64,000 nt of DNA, taken from assembly GCA_017395635.1 (NCBI GenBank), contig JAFQOE010000041.1, positions 16,702 through 80,701 of the forward strand, read 5' to 3'. The translations under genes and the position numbers were made by a program. Shown here in pieces: positions 26,563 through 35,171 of the stretch. A model generated the notes under the pieces. It searched no databases. It was given only the letters and a program-made list of their open reading frames with translations, and was not told the DNA's origin. Source of the stretch: Lachnospiraceae bacterium (lineage in GTDB: Bacteria > Bacillota > Clostridia > Lachnospirales > Lachnospiraceae). How positions within the stretch are numbered: the first letter of the stretch is position 1; each line of letters starts with the position of its first letter.

Positions 26563-28416
26563 TTATGTTCTGGCATCAAATGTATAACGCTTAATACTTC
26601 TCTCTGCATTTTCATCAATAATTTCATCCACTACTTTGTTAATAGATTCTTGAGGTTGACGCTTCACCACCTCATTGGTAAGAGAGAATCCTCTGTCAGA
26701 TAATTGTTTTGCCAATTGATTAATATTCTCTGTCACAATGTCAACACTCGTCTGATCATCCAAATAAAATCTTGCATTAACATTTGTACCGGTTAAAGTA
26801 ACATGCACATCTGTTTTTCCTAAATGATCCATGTCCAAATGTAACATAACACTGATACCATCCTGCTTTTGAGCCAATTTACGCTTATCCGCATATACAT
26901 ATAATTCAGAATTCGCATTCTGATTATTCAGTTTCAAAGGCATCTGTGCATAAATCATTTGCTGATTAATCTGTTCCATAAATTGCATGTTCTGACGCAT
27001 ATTCTGGAAGTTTTGTTCAAAATGTTTTGATTCTCCTCCACTTGAAGAAATCAAGTTTTCAATGGATTTGCTTTGCTTTATAATCCTTTCATACAATTGA
27101 TCTATCTCTTTCGGTTCTTTCATATCTTTAGGATTTAAAGACCAATTCTTTTTAATTACTTCTGATAACATATCTTTCCATTCATTCGAATCCAATACGT
27201 CACGAATCGCTTTGTCTGAACCACCGGTAGTTGCAAGTTGTTGTAGCATATTCTTCAATAACTCTTCTGGCGAATTCGAATTTTGAAACAACGTTTGCAT
27301 TTGTTCAGCAGTTATACCTGTTTTGCTGAGTAAACCGGTTAAGTTTTGAATTCCTTCTTTTGTAAGACCTGTATTCTCTGTAATCTTTGACAAAGAAACA
27401 CTATATTTTGCTTCAGTATCGTTGTCTTTTATTACTTCCTCAGTGAAAGCTTCTACCATATTCTGTTGCAATGGTTTCATTGTATCATCTACCTTGATAT
27501 CCTGTTGAGAATGTTCCAACAATACAATATCTTTCGAATGCATTAATACTGCCTGCTCATTGGTAGCCATACTTTGTTCGCCAGATACATTTTGCTCTCC
27601 TATTATAGATGCTACATCTGTTATTTGCTGTCCATTTGTCAACGGCATTTCTTGTACATCCAGATTGTGATTCTCAATATTTTGAACAGTTCCACCATCA
27701 ATACTTTGCTCTGATGTAAATATATCTAAAATTTGAGTTGCTACAGAAAGCAACTCACTTCCTGCTGTTCCTTCCGGAAACGCCTGCGTGAACGATGATA
27801 TTCCATCAGCTGCTGTTGCAATATCACCTGTTAACTGATGCTGATATCCCTGATATCTTTCATATTGTGTAATATTGCCTTCTGTCACCGGTATATTCAT
27901 TTTATTGAGACCTACTAATGTTTGCATGGAGGTCCCCTCAAATTTCATACTCTGGGATAAAAGCTTAACCATATTGGCTTTATCCACCGGCATTCCTGCA
28001 TCCATTAACTCTTTTGCAGCAGAAAAATTCTTTTCCGTCGGAGAAAGACCTGCTGCGTCTAACGCTTTTTCCAACACTTGTGTCTGGGCACTATATAAAG
28101 AATCAAATAACGGCTTTATCAAAACTTGATTGGCATTATTTTCTTTTACAGAAAACAATAACTGATCCCCAACTCCAAGCTGAATGTCTTCTTGTAATCT
28201 TGCAAATAATTGTGCTTTGTCTTCCAAGGACAATGTGATTCTATCTCCAATAATATTCAAAACTTCTCCTTTGAATACTGCTCCTTCTTTTAAAGCCGAG
28301 ATTACAGATGAGGATTGTGTCTGACTAGTTTGTTCTGAAGCCTTAGCATTCTCTAATTTGCTTCCATTTTTGATATTAGCATCATAATTTTGTATTACTC
28401 TATTACCAATTTGCAT
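26563..28416 (-). CDS. FliK-like hook-length-control-related protein (YlqG position)
   Basis: 617 aa, Gln/Asn-rich, low complexity in the middle. The N-terminal part (about 40-110, VFKGEVLNIIGDRITLSLED) looks like a small beta domain. The last 100 residues, with SVMLHLDMDHLGKTDVHVTL and LAKQLSDRGFSLT, resemble the FliK C-terminal domain. FliK regulates export switching by touching FlhB, and the next gene encodes an FlhB-C homologue, so a conserved FliK/FlhB-like pair is likely. No flagellar genes are in the window; the actual role is unknown. Start ATG 28416 follows AAGGAGG. Confidence 0.7.
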   Translation of the reverse strand: MQIGNRVIQNYDANIKNGSKLENAKASEQTSQTQSSSVISALKEGAVFKGEVLNIIGDRITLSLEDKAQLFARLQEDIQLGVGDQLLFSVKENNANQVLIKPLFDSLYSAQTQVLEKALDAAGLSPTEKNFSAAKELMDAGMPVDKANMVKLLSQSMKFEGTSMQTLVGLNKMNIPVTEGNITQYERYQGYQHQLTGDIATAADGISSFTQAFPEGTAGSELLSVATQILDIFTSEQSIDGGTVQNIENHNLDVQEMPLTNGQQITDVASIIGEQNVSGEQSMATNEQAVLMHSKDIVLLEHSQQDIKVDDTMKPLQQNMVEAFTEEVIKDNDTEAKYSVSLSKITENTGLTKEGIQNLTGLLSKTGITAEQMQTLFQNSNSPEELLKNMLQQLATTGGSDKAIRDVLDSNEWKDMLSEVIKKNWSLNPKDMKEPKEIDQLYERIIKQSKSIENLISSSGGESKHFEQNFQNMRQNMQFMEQINQQMIYAQMPLKLNNQNANSELYVYADKRKLAQKQDGISVMLHLDMDHLGKTDVHVTLTGTNVNARFYLDDQTSVDIVTENINQLAKQLSDRGFSLTNEVVKRQPQESINKVVDEIIDENAERSIKRYTFDART

Positions 28417-28439
28417 AACAATCCTCCTTACTTTACATT

Positions 28440-29192
28440 CTATATTAGGTTTCCAATAAATGTTCTTCTATGTATTTCACACGGACCAATTTCTTTCAAT
28501 GCTGCAAGATGTTTCGCACTTCCGTATCCTTTATTGCTGGAAAAATCATATTCCGGATATTTTTCCGATATCTCAACCATATAACGATCTCTTGTCACTT
28601 TTGCAACAATACTGGCCGCTGCAATGGATACGCTTTTTGCATCTCCCTTAATAATCGATTCTTGAGGAATATCAACTTCCGGAATTTGCACTGCATCATT
28701 TAATAATATATCCGGTTTTACAGAAAGCTTGGAAATTGCTTCCCTCATTGCAACATAATTCGCCTGCAAAATATTAATTTCATCAATACATTTCTCGTCC
28801 GAAAATCCAATTCCTACTGCAATGGCTTTTTCCATAATGATATCATACAATTCTTCTCGTTTTTTTGCTGATAATTGCTTAGAATCATTGAGATAATAGA
28901 TATCTTCATCTTTTGGTAAAATAACTGCCGCGGCTACTACCGGTCCGGCCAATGGACCACGACCAACTTCATCTATTCCACATATATATCGACAATTTTC
29001 ATATTTTCGTTCATATTCCTTCATTGCATAAGTGCGTTCCACTTCTGCTTCAAATGCTATAATTCGCTTCTTCGCACTTTCAACCAATTTTATAACTCCT
29101 GCGCGTTCATCTGTTTCAAACTGCGGAATTAACACTCTTAACTCATCAATCGTTGCCTCTTTTAATAGATTCTTAATTTCCTGAATTCCCAT
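28440..29192 (-). CDS. rnhB: ribonuclease HII
   Basis: Cleaves RNA at single or multiple ribonucleotides embedded in DNA. 250 aa with ICGIDEVGRGPLAGPVVAAA (about 70-89) carrying the catalytic Asp-Glu, then LNDSKQLSAKKRE and DAVQIPE, SIAAASIVAKVTRDRYM. An N-terminal helical extension of about 65 residues is as in the Bacillus enzyme. It leads the rnhB, FliK-like, FlhB-C-like, yraN series. The ribosome site before ATG 29192 is weak. Confidence 0.96.
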   Translation of the reverse strand: MGIQEIKNLLKEATIDELRVLIPQFETDERAGVIKLVESAKKRIIAFEAEVERTYAMKEYERKYENCRYICGIDEVGRGPLAGPVVAAAVILPKDEDIYYLNDSKQLSAKKREELYDIIMEKAIAVGIGFSDEKCIDEINILQANYVAMREAISKLSVKPDILLNDAVQIPEVDIPQESIIKGDAKSVSIAAASIVAKVTRDRYMVEISEKYPEYDFSSNKGYGSAKHLAALKEIGPCEIHRRTFIGNLI

Positions 29193-29261
29193 ATATTTAC
29201 TCTGTATTATTTCGTAGCATAATCATTACTGACCTGCTATTATTTCCTCCTTGTTATTATT

Positions 29262-29291
29262 ATAAAGAAAGCGGATGTATCTATCCGCTTT
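29262..29291 (-). terminator. intrinsic terminator after lepB (first copy)
   Basis: Stem aaagcggat/atccgcttt (29268-29291), followed on the minus strand by TCTTTATAA; weak T tract. It is about 60 bp past the signal peptidase stop. Confidence 0.6.
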
Positions 29292-29304
29292 ACATTTGTA
29301 ATCA

Positions 29305-29346
29305 GTAACTATGCAACAAGTGTATTGCCTATACTGAACAGTTACT
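29305..29346. repeat. dispersed GTAACT-type repeat, variant copy
   Basis: Bounded by gtaact and agttac inverted ends; the right side atactgaacagttac matches the half-copy at 1674-1692. Lies between the lepB terminator and the lepB stop. Confidence 0.45.
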
Positions 29347-29350
29347 ACAA

Positions 29351-29914
29351 TTATTCAATTCCTCCAAACTTAGATAATGGCCATATGCGAATCGCTGCTT
29401 TACCTTCAAATTCATCCCGATGGATATTACCCACTTCTTCAAAGCGAGAATCTTTACTGTCATTACGATTATCACCCATCACAAAATATTCGTCATCACC
29501 AAGAGTAATTTCTTCACCTGCACGCCCGATCATGCCTGGTACAATCGTTTCATATCCATAATCTTCCTCTAACACTTCACCATTAATATATATATTACCT
29601 TCTTCATCAATACGAATCGTCTCACCCGGCATACCGATAATTCTCTTTATGTAAAAAACATCACTTCCATTATATGGAAATACAACAATATCATATCGTT
29701 CCGGATCCGTGAAACGGTACGATAACTTATCAATCCAAAGATTATCACCATCTTCTAATGTATTATACATGGAATCACCGCTAACCTCTGTTCTTTGACC
29801 TACAAAAGTGATCACAACCCATACCGCTGCAATCACAAATACGACATAAAGAAACATACTAATAATTTCTTTCACGATATTAACTTCTTCTTTTTCCTCT
29901 GTGTTTTTTGACAT
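29351..29914 (-). CDS. lepB: signal peptidase I (copy 1)
   Basis: Membrane serine peptidase that removes signal peptides. N-terminal membrane helix at about 15-37, catalytic Ser in SGDSMYNTL, catalytic Lys in YIKRIIGMPGETI, and the closing box FVMGDNRNDSKDSR. 187 aa from ATG 29914 behind GGAGAG; the longer TTG frame adds two residues only. It lies downstream of rbgA, and a second, quite different copy lies upstream of rbgA at 30847-31431. Confidence 0.95.
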   Translation of the reverse strand: MSKNTEEKEEVNIVKEIISMFLYVVFVIAAVWVVITFVGQRTEVSGDSMYNTLEDGDNLWIDKLSYRFTDPERYDIVVFPYNGSDVFYIKRIIGMPGETIRIDEEGNIYINGEVLEEDYGYETIVPGMIGRAGEEITLGDDEYFVMGDNRNDSKDSRFEEVGNIHRDEFEGKAAIRIWPLSKFGGIE

Positions 29915-29958
29915 GTTCAACTCTCCTTATGCTAATTCTTTGTAACTATCCTGTATCT

Positions 29959-30804
29959 TTATATTGAAGGTTCTTCAATAGAAATTCGTCCTAATTTCCC
30001 ATTTCGAAACTCATCTAACAAAATAATGGCAGCCTTTTCATAATCCAATTCATTTCCTTTTAATAAACACCCTCTGTTGCGAGCAATTCCTTCTAAAATG
30101 ACAGACTCTGCTTCTGCTTCGTCAATCTGATAACGTTCACTTAAAATTCCGGAATAATGTTCTTTCATAAATGTAATCAGGTTACAAGCAAGCTCTGTTC
30201 TTTGTAAAATTTCATCATTAATAGAGCCAATAAATGCTAAATGTTTGCCAACTGTATTATCTTCAAACTTTGGCCACAAAATTCCCGGTGTATCTAGTAA
30301 TTCAACATTTTTATTAATTTTAATCCACTGCTTTCCTTTTGTCACACCCGGTTTATTCCCAACCTTAGTACAAGCTTTCTTTGCATAGGAATTAATAAAT
30401 GTCGACTTTCCGACATTCGGAATTCCAACAATCATAGCTCGAATTGGACGATTCATAATACCACGTTTGCGATCACGTTCAATCTTTTCCTTACAAGCTT
30501 CTTGAACCTTTGCAGTAATTGCTTTCATTCCCTGTCCATTTCTGGCATTAATGGTTACTACCATAATACCTTTTTCCTTAAAATAGGACTCCCACTTAGT
30601 AGTAATTTTATCATCTGCCAAATCACATTTGTTCAGTAATACCAATCGAAACTTATTGTTTGCCAAAGTGTCAATATCCGGATTTCTACTACTTATCGGA
30701 ACTCTTGCATCCAATAATTCAATCACAATATCTATTAATTTGATATCTTCCTGCATCATACGCTTAGCTTTGGTCATATGACCAGGATACCATTGTATAT
30801 TCAT
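29959..30804 (-). CDS. rbgA: ribosome biogenesis GTPase RbgA (YlqF)
   Basis: Circularly permuted GTPase for late 50S assembly. Motif order is permuted as expected: NKCDL (G4, about 57-61) comes before GIPNVGKSTFINS (G1, about 126-138), GVTKGKQW (G2) and DTPGILWP (G3). The N-terminus MNIQWYPGHMTKAKRMM is diagnostic. 281 aa is typical. It sits between two lepB copies on one strand, an arrangement common near rplS in Firmicutes. Confidence 0.96.
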   Translation of the reverse strand: MNIQWYPGHMTKAKRMMQEDIKLIDIVIELLDARVPISSRNPDIDTLANNKFRLVLLNKCDLADDKITTKWESYFKEKGIMVVTINARNGQGMKAITAKVQEACKEKIERDRKRGIMNRPIRAMIVGIPNVGKSTFINSYAKKACTKVGNKPGVTKGKQWIKINKNVELLDTPGILWPKFEDNTVGKHLAFIGSINDEILQRTELACNLITFMKEHYSGILSERYQIDEAEAESVILEGIARNRGCLLKGNELDYEKAAIILLDEFRNGKLGRISIEEPSI

Positions 30805-30846
30805 AACTTATCTGCACAGCACCAATGTACTATACATCCTCCTATC

Positions 30847-31431
30847 CTATTTAATAAATCCAAACGCACTTCTTGGAGAAATACGAAATACGACTTTACC
30901 ATTAATCTCTTTCTCAGAGATATTACCGATATTCACATAGCGGGAATCCTCACTATTATTGCAATTATCTCCCATCAAAAAATATTCATCTTCATCAAGC
31001 TTTATCTCGTCAATAGCAAGTCCTTCTGTCATAATCAAATCGTCAAATGGCATGTCATTTAATACTTCGCCATTAATAAATATATGTCCATTCTTAATCT
31101 GAATGGTTTCCCCTGGTAGCGCAACAATTCGTTTAATATTAAAGTAACTTTCTGTATCCTCTTTAAGCTTAAATGCAACAATATCATAGCGTTGTGGATC
31201 TTTAAAAGTATAAGCCCGCTTATTAATCAAAACAACATCCTGATTCGTTAATGCCGGATCCATACTCTGACCAATCATCGTTACAGATTGCATACCAAAT
31301 GTCACAATACTATAGGCTAAAATCACAACCGCTAATATCATAATCATCCATTGTCCAACCTCTGACATAAAGTCTTTCATATCAAATTCTTCTCTATCGT
31401 AACTGCTTCGATATCTTCTTCGACGTCTCAT
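30847..31431 (-). CDS. lepB: signal peptidase I (copy 2)
   Basis: Type I signal peptidase with a strongly basic cytoplasmic start (six Arg in the first eight residues), membrane helix at about 28-48, catalytic Ser in IGQSMDPAL, catalytic Lys in FNIKRIVALPGETI and MGDNCNNSEDSR. 194 aa. It is only moderately similar to the copy at 29351, so the two probably differ in substrate choice or timing instead of being a recent duplication. Start ATG 31431 follows GGAGG. Confidence 0.95.
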   Translation of the reverse strand: MRRRRRYRSSYDREEFDMKDFMSEVGQWMIMILAVVILAYSIVTFGMQSVTMIGQSMDPALTNQDVVLINKRAYTFKDPQRYDIVAFKLKEDTESYFNIKRIVALPGETIQIKNGHIFINGEVLNDMPFDDLIMTEGLAIDEIKLDEDEYFLMGDNCNNSEDSRYVNIGNISEKEINGKVVFRISPRSAFGFIK

Positions 31432-31485
31432 ACAGCCTCCTTCATCATATAAGAATTATTTACCCAAAATATTATACAACAAAAG

Positions 31486-31526
31486 CAAAAAGAAATAAAG
31501 GCTAGAGTCATATTACTCCAGCCTTT
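31486..31526 (-). terminator. intrinsic terminator after rplS
   Basis: Stem aaaggct-gagt/actc-agccttt (31497-31526), followed on the minus strand by ATTTCTTTTT. It lies about 10 bp after the rplS stop and ends the ffh-rplS cluster. Confidence 0.85.
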
Positions 31527-31536
31527 TTTCATTAAA

Positions 31537-31884
31537 TTATTTTACTAATTCTTTAACTCTTGCTGCCTTACCTACTCTATCACGTAAGTAGTATAATTTA
31601 GCACGTCTTACTTTACCACGTCTTACAACTTCAATCTTTTCTACGATTGGAGAATGTAATGGCCAAGTCTTCTCAACACCTACACCATTAGAGCTCTTGC
31701 GAACAGTAAATGTTTCTCTGTTGCTTCCACCCTGGCGCTTAATTACAGTTCCTTCGAAAACCTGAATTCTTTCTCTGTTTCCTTCTTTTACCTTTGCAGA
31801 TACCTTAACAGTATCACCAACGTTGAAGTCTGCAACTTCAGCCTTTAACTGAGCAGCTTCGATGTTCTTAATAATATCGTTCAT
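31537..31884 (-). CDS. rplS: 50S ribosomal protein L19
   Basis: Component at the 30S-50S interface. 115 aa with [20 protein letters not shown] (about 19-38), [31 protein letters not shown] and the basic [17 protein letters not shown] end. ATG 31884 is preferred over the adjacent GTG as it is better spaced from GGAGG. It has its own promoter and a structured leader, though it lies in the usual place after trmD with one extra gene between. Confidence 0.98.
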   Translation of the reverse strand: MNDIIKNIEAAQLKAEVADFNVGDTVKVSAKVKEGNRERIQVFEGTVIKRQGGSNRETFTVRKSSNGVGVEKTWPLHSPIVEKIEVVRRGKVRRAKLYYLRDRVGKAARVKELVK

Positions 31885-31889
31885 CACGA

Positions 31890-31996
31890 ACCTCCTTAAA
31901 ATATAAGATGTTCTTGCAAGAATGTCTATCAGACGTTTTACAAAAACTTGCAGAGGACCACCCTTGATACGCGTGATTTCCCTTTGAAAATCACAA
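31890..31996 (-). promoter_or_regulatory. structured rplS leader, possible L19 autoregulatory RNA
   Basis: About 110 nt from predicted start of transcription to the gene. Near the 5' end gtgattt/aaatcac forms a perfect 7-bp hairpin; nearer the gene, tgcaag pairs with cttgca around an inner tct/aga. L19 leaders are known in Firmicutes; match to that family is inferred from position and foldedness only. Confidence 0.45.
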
Positions 31997-32003
31997 CTTA
32001 ATT

Positions 32004-32032
32004 AATATAACATAATCAAGCAACAAATGCAA
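32004..32032 (-). promoter_or_regulatory. sigma-A promoter of rplS
   Basis: Minus strand TTGCAT, 17 bp, TATATT, just past the stop of the unknown gene upstream. Gives rplS independent transcription. Confidence 0.65.
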
Positions 32033-32049
32033 GCACTATTTTGAAAAAA

Positions 32050-33153
32050 TCAATCAAAAACCAATTCTTTCTTTGCCTTATTAAGATCATCCAGCTCCTT
32101 TTGCAAGTATTGCATTTTTTCCAATAATTCTTCTCTTTTCAAATGAACAGGTACCATGTTATTGCGAAATGCATACTCCTGGACTAAACTGCTATCATGT
32201 TCCAGTAAATATAGTATAATCGGCATTGAGCATTTTTTTTCCAAAAGAAAACATACTACTAAAGATACAACAAAACAAATAGCCGCCATGAAAGAACCTA
32301 ACAGTCCTGAAAATGCACTCTGTATCAATATGACTAAAATATAGCATATCACAAAAAAGATAAGTATCTTTTTTACCTGTTCAAAATCATCATCAATCTG
32401 TACAATTTGCTTATCAAGCCGCTGAAGCTTACCTTCTAACTGTAGCAAACAATTTTTGGCATACTGTTCTTCCTTTGAATAAAATTCATGAAGTGCATGA
32501 GCATCTCCCATACCAATACTTTCTTCCCGAAGGGAAAACTTTCCACTTGTATTACTTATATTGGGATTACGGTCAAAGAGAACTCCGTTGGCTCTTAGTA
32601 AATCTTCCTCTTTTTTCTTCTGTTCAATTAACTGCTTCTGTTCTGTTTCCAATTGAGCTATTCTCTGATTAATATGTGCAATTTCAGCCTCTAACATTTC
32701 CATTCGATTACGGGAATTTTCTTTGTCATTTTGAAATGTATTAATATCAAATTTCTTAAAGAATGCTACACTTTTCTCTGGTTTCAAACTAATCCACAAT
32801 AATGAAAACATTCGAATCTCACGTATCCATAACCGTATCGCTGCATATCCTCCACAAACTAATATAAACATTGCAACCATGAGAATCATTCCATGTACAC
32901 TTCCAGACTTAGCCAGAGAAAGAAGCACACAGCCCAGAGAGGATATAACAAGTATTGTTAACGGAATAAGTAATACCAGGCGTGAGTACACTTCACTTTG
33001 AACTACGTCCTTACGTTTAGGTATATATTGGTAATGAAATTTCTCACTACTTAATGTTAACTCCAAATCCTGTCTTTTGCTTTTTAATGCGTATATATCT
33101 TCTGCTATTTTTAAAAGCTTTGGTTTTTCAAATCCGTAACCACCAATCTCCAT
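32050..33153 (-). CDS. unknown membrane coiled-coil protein between trmD and rplS
   Basis: Not recognised. 367 aa from ATG 33153; AGGGGG precedes it and the longer frame would overlap trmD by 17 bases. Layout: soluble N-terminus (1-58), two membrane helices (59-81, 88-109), a Gln/Glu/Lys coiled coil (about 142-185), a second coil (about 220-260), two more helices (263-281, 283-305) and a C-terminal coil (about 340-365). The symmetrical hairpin-coil-hairpin form resembles proteins that bridge or scaffold at the membrane. It starts two bases after the trmD stop, so it is translated with trmD. Function unknown. Confidence 0.8.
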   Translation of the reverse strand: MEIGGYGFEKPKLLKIAEDIYALKSKRQDLELTLSSEKFHYQYIPKRKDVVQSEVYSRLVLLIPLTILVISSLGCVLLSLAKSGSVHGMILMVAMFILVCGGYAAIRLWIREIRMFSLLWISLKPEKSVAFFKKFDINTFQNDKENSRNRMEMLEAEIAHINQRIAQLETEQKQLIEQKKKEEDLLRANGVLFDRNPNISNTSGKFSLREESIGMGDAHALHEFYSKEEQYAKNCLLQLEGKLQRLDKQIVQIDDDFEQVKKILIFFVICYILVILIQSAFSGLLGSFMAAICFVVSLVVCFLLEKKCSMPIILYLLEHDSSLVQEYAFRNNMVPVHLKREELLEKMQYLQKELDDLNKAKKELVFD

Positions 33154-33154
33154 A

Positions 33155-33916
33155 CTATTCCCCCTTGTCATCCAACAAATCCGGCCTTCTCTCTCTCGTT
33201 CTTTGTATGGATTGCTCTCTTCTCCATGCTTCTATGTTCTTATGATGACCACTAAGCAACACATCCGGAACTTTCATTCCCATAAATTCTTCCGGTCTGG
33301 TATACTGTGGATACTCCAAAAGATTATCATGAAAAGTCTCGAATTCTGCACTTACATCATTGTTAAGTACACCCGGAACCAAACGAGATATTGCATCAAT
33401 CACTACCATGGCCGGTAATTCACCGCCTGTTAGCACATAATCGCCAATCGAAAGATTATCCGTTACAATCATTTCCAATACACGTTCATCGATTCCTTCA
33501 TAATGACCACACAACAAAATCAAATCCTCTTCCTGCGCTAATTCTTCTGCAATAGACTGATTAAATACTTTTCCCTGTGGTGTCATATAAATCACTCGAG
33601 GTTTCTTTGTCACTATCTCATCTTCAGCATTTCCGATTAGAGCATCCGCATTACCTTTTATCTCATCCAGCTTTCTCGAATCGATTTTTTCCTTTACATG
33701 CTCATACGCGCGATACACCGGTCCCGGCTGCATTACCATTCCCGCACCACCACCATATGGGTAATCATCTACATGTCCATGCTTGTTTCCTGCAAAATCA
33801 CGGATATTAGTAGCTTCAATCGAAATATGTCCATTCTTCACTGCACGTCCGGTAATCGAGGTAGAAAGTCCATCCATAACCATCTCCGGAAATAGCGTTA
33901 ATATATGAAAATGCAT
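33155..33916 (-). CDS. trmD: tRNA (guanine-37-N1) methyltransferase
   Basis: Adds a methyl group to N1 of G37 next to the anticodon, preventing frameshifts. 253 aa. N-terminus MHFHILTLFPEMV, GGGAGMVMQPGPVYRA (about 57-72), and the trefoil-knot SAM site LLCGHYEGIDERV and SIGDYVLTGGELPAMV. Start ATG 33916 follows GGAGG; one base separates it from the rimM stop. Followed directly by an unknown gene where rplS would usually be. Confidence 0.98.
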   Translation of the reverse strand: MHFHILTLFPEMVMDGLSTSITGRAVKNGHISIEATNIRDFAGNKHGHVDDYPYGGGAGMVMQPGPVYRAYEHVKEKIDSRKLDEIKGNADALIGNAEDEIVTKKPRVIYMTPQGKVFNQSIAEELAQEEDLILLCGHYEGIDERVLEMIVTDNLSIGDYVLTGGELPAMVVIDAISRLVPGVLNNDVSAEFETFHDNLLEYPQYTRPEEFMGMKVPDVLLSGHHKNIEAWRREQSIQRTRERRPDLLDDKGE

Positions 33917-33917
33917 G

Positions 33918-34427
33918 TTAGTCCTCCATTCCTTTCAACAGACGTACTGTCATTTTCTTCTCTATCATATCTACATTTATAATACAATCTTTAATGGCTG
34001 GCAATAACCATTCCTTGTTATTGTCATCCATAACGACATAAACATCATTGGCACCGGTAGGGATTACTTCTTCCAATATACCTAAAAGATTACCATCCTC
34101 CTTGTATACAGAAATACCGATTAGGTCCGTCACAAAATACTCATCCTTTTGTAATTTTACCGCATGTGCTCTATCTACAAAAAGCTTACACTGCTTATAT
34201 TTTTCAACATCATTAATATTGTCAATTCCTTCAAACTTAAGAATTACTATATTTTTAAAAAACTTACATCCATTTGCTTTCATAGGAAGCATTTCGCCCC
34301 GAAACTCTACAAAACAATCCTTCAACTTCTTAAAACGGTTATTATCATCCGTGGTAGGAAACACCTTAACCTCACCGCGAATACCATGTGTGGATGTAAT
34401 CACTCCAACCTGTAATAAATCTTCCAT
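33918..34427 (-). CDS. rimM: 16S rRNA processing protein RimM
   Basis: 30S assembly factor that helps maturation of the 16S head. N-terminal RimM domain with VGVITSTHGIRGEVKVFPTT (about 7-26) and a C-terminal PRC barrel (about 95-165) with YFVTDLIGISVY and GANDVYVV. 169 aa is typical. Start ATG 34427 follows AGGAGG. It precedes trmD as usual. Confidence 0.96.
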   Translation of the reverse strand: MEDLLQVGVITSTHGIRGEVKVFPTTDDNNRFKKLKDCFVEFRGEMLPMKANGCKFFKNIVILKFEGIDNINDVEKYKQCKLFVDRAHAVKLQKDEYFVTDLIGISVYKEDGNLLGILEEVIPTGANDVYVVMDDNNKEWLLPAIKDCIINVDMIEKKMTVRLLKGMED

Positions 34428-34513
34428 TCTTCCTCCTAAAATCCATGTTCGTAACTGTACAACACATTCTCAGATATTCTTTTCATTATTTACAACATCT
34501 TATAAAAATCTCA

Positions 34514-34816
34514 CTAAAAATACAGTACCTTCATGTGTGATAATTCTCTTTTTTCTCTTTCTGTCTGTGGCTTAAAATCTTCTGTAATAATAGAAACTTT
34601 TTCATTCGTTTCTTCTATGTCAGTCAACACCCATTCATTCAGATACTTAACAAAATGTTCTGTTCCAAAACAAGTTCCTTCTTCCATTACAACATCAAAG
34701 GAAACTCCATCTACCCACCTAAGAAAATCTTCCTGATATTTCAATAAATCTGTTTCTATTATATCAGGAATCCATATTAAATCCACACTGTGCATCCATT
34801 GAATTTTAACTTTCAT
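34514..34816 (-). CDS. hypothetical 100-aa protein in the rpsP-trmD operon
   Basis: Not recognised. The product is acidic and rich in Trp and Glu (HSVDLIWIPDII, FLRWVDGVSFD, YLNEWVLTDIEE), without membrane segments or Cys clusters. It sits between khpA and rimM, where Bacillus carries ylqD, but resembles no YlqD feature I know. A strong hairpin terminator ends about 13 bp before its start, so expression depends on readthrough or an unseen promoter. Ribosome site AAGG before ATG 34816 is modest. Confidence 0.65.
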   Translation of the reverse strand: MKVKIQWMHSVDLIWIPDIIETDLLKYQEDFLRWVDGVSFDVVMEEGTCFGTEHFVKYLNEWVLTDIEETNEKVSIITEDFKPQTEREKRELSHMKVLYF

Positions 34817-34828
34817 CGCATTTACCTT

Positions 34829-34903
34829 AAAAAAATAAACCGATGACCAAATAGATTCCTAACAGAACTTAATTTATCTGAATGGGAACTATTCCATCAT
34901 CGG
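34829..34903 (-). terminator. long hairpin terminator/attenuator between khpA and the 100-aa gene
   Basis: Outer arms ccgatga/tcatcgg, then aatag/ctatt and ttcc/ggaa, with a mismatched trinucleotide. The minus strand continues TTTATTTTTTT. The T tract ends just before the start of the next gene in the operon, so it may set the ratio of rpsP-khpA to rimM-trmD. Confidence 0.7.
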
Positions 34904-34922
34904 CTTATACACGAAGACATCA

Positions 34923-35150
34923 TTACTTAATGTCTACAATTACCTTCTTATCACCCTTAGAAGCAGCTGCTTTCACAACTGTACGGATAGATTTTGCAAT
35001 TCTACCCTGCTTACCGATTACCTTACCCATATCTTCCTGGGCAACCTTAAGCTCAACATAAATGGCGTCATCTTTTGAAGTCTCGAATACTTCAACCTGT
35101 TCAGGGTGATCAACTAGGGATTTTGCTATTACTTCTACTAATTCTTTCAT
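34923..35150 (-). CDS. khpA: KH-domain RNA-binding protein KhpA
   Basis: Small RNA-binding protein that pairs with KhpB in Firmicutes and affects cell division and small-RNA function. 75 aa, essentially one KH domain; the GxxG loop is in MGKVIGKQGRIAKSIR (about 45-60). Start ATG 35150 follows GGGAGG. It comes directly after rpsP as in most relatives. Confidence 0.96.
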   Translation of the reverse strand: MKELVEVIAKSLVDHPEQVEVFETSKDDAIYVELKVAQEDMGKVIGKQGRIAKSIRTVVKAAASKGDKKVIVDIK

Positions 35151-35171
35151 CTACGAAGAACCTCCCAAGTC

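Noticed and set aside
34514..34816. YlqD homologue by position
   Set aside because: The place fits, but the Trp/Glu-rich sequence shows nothing I associate with YlqD.
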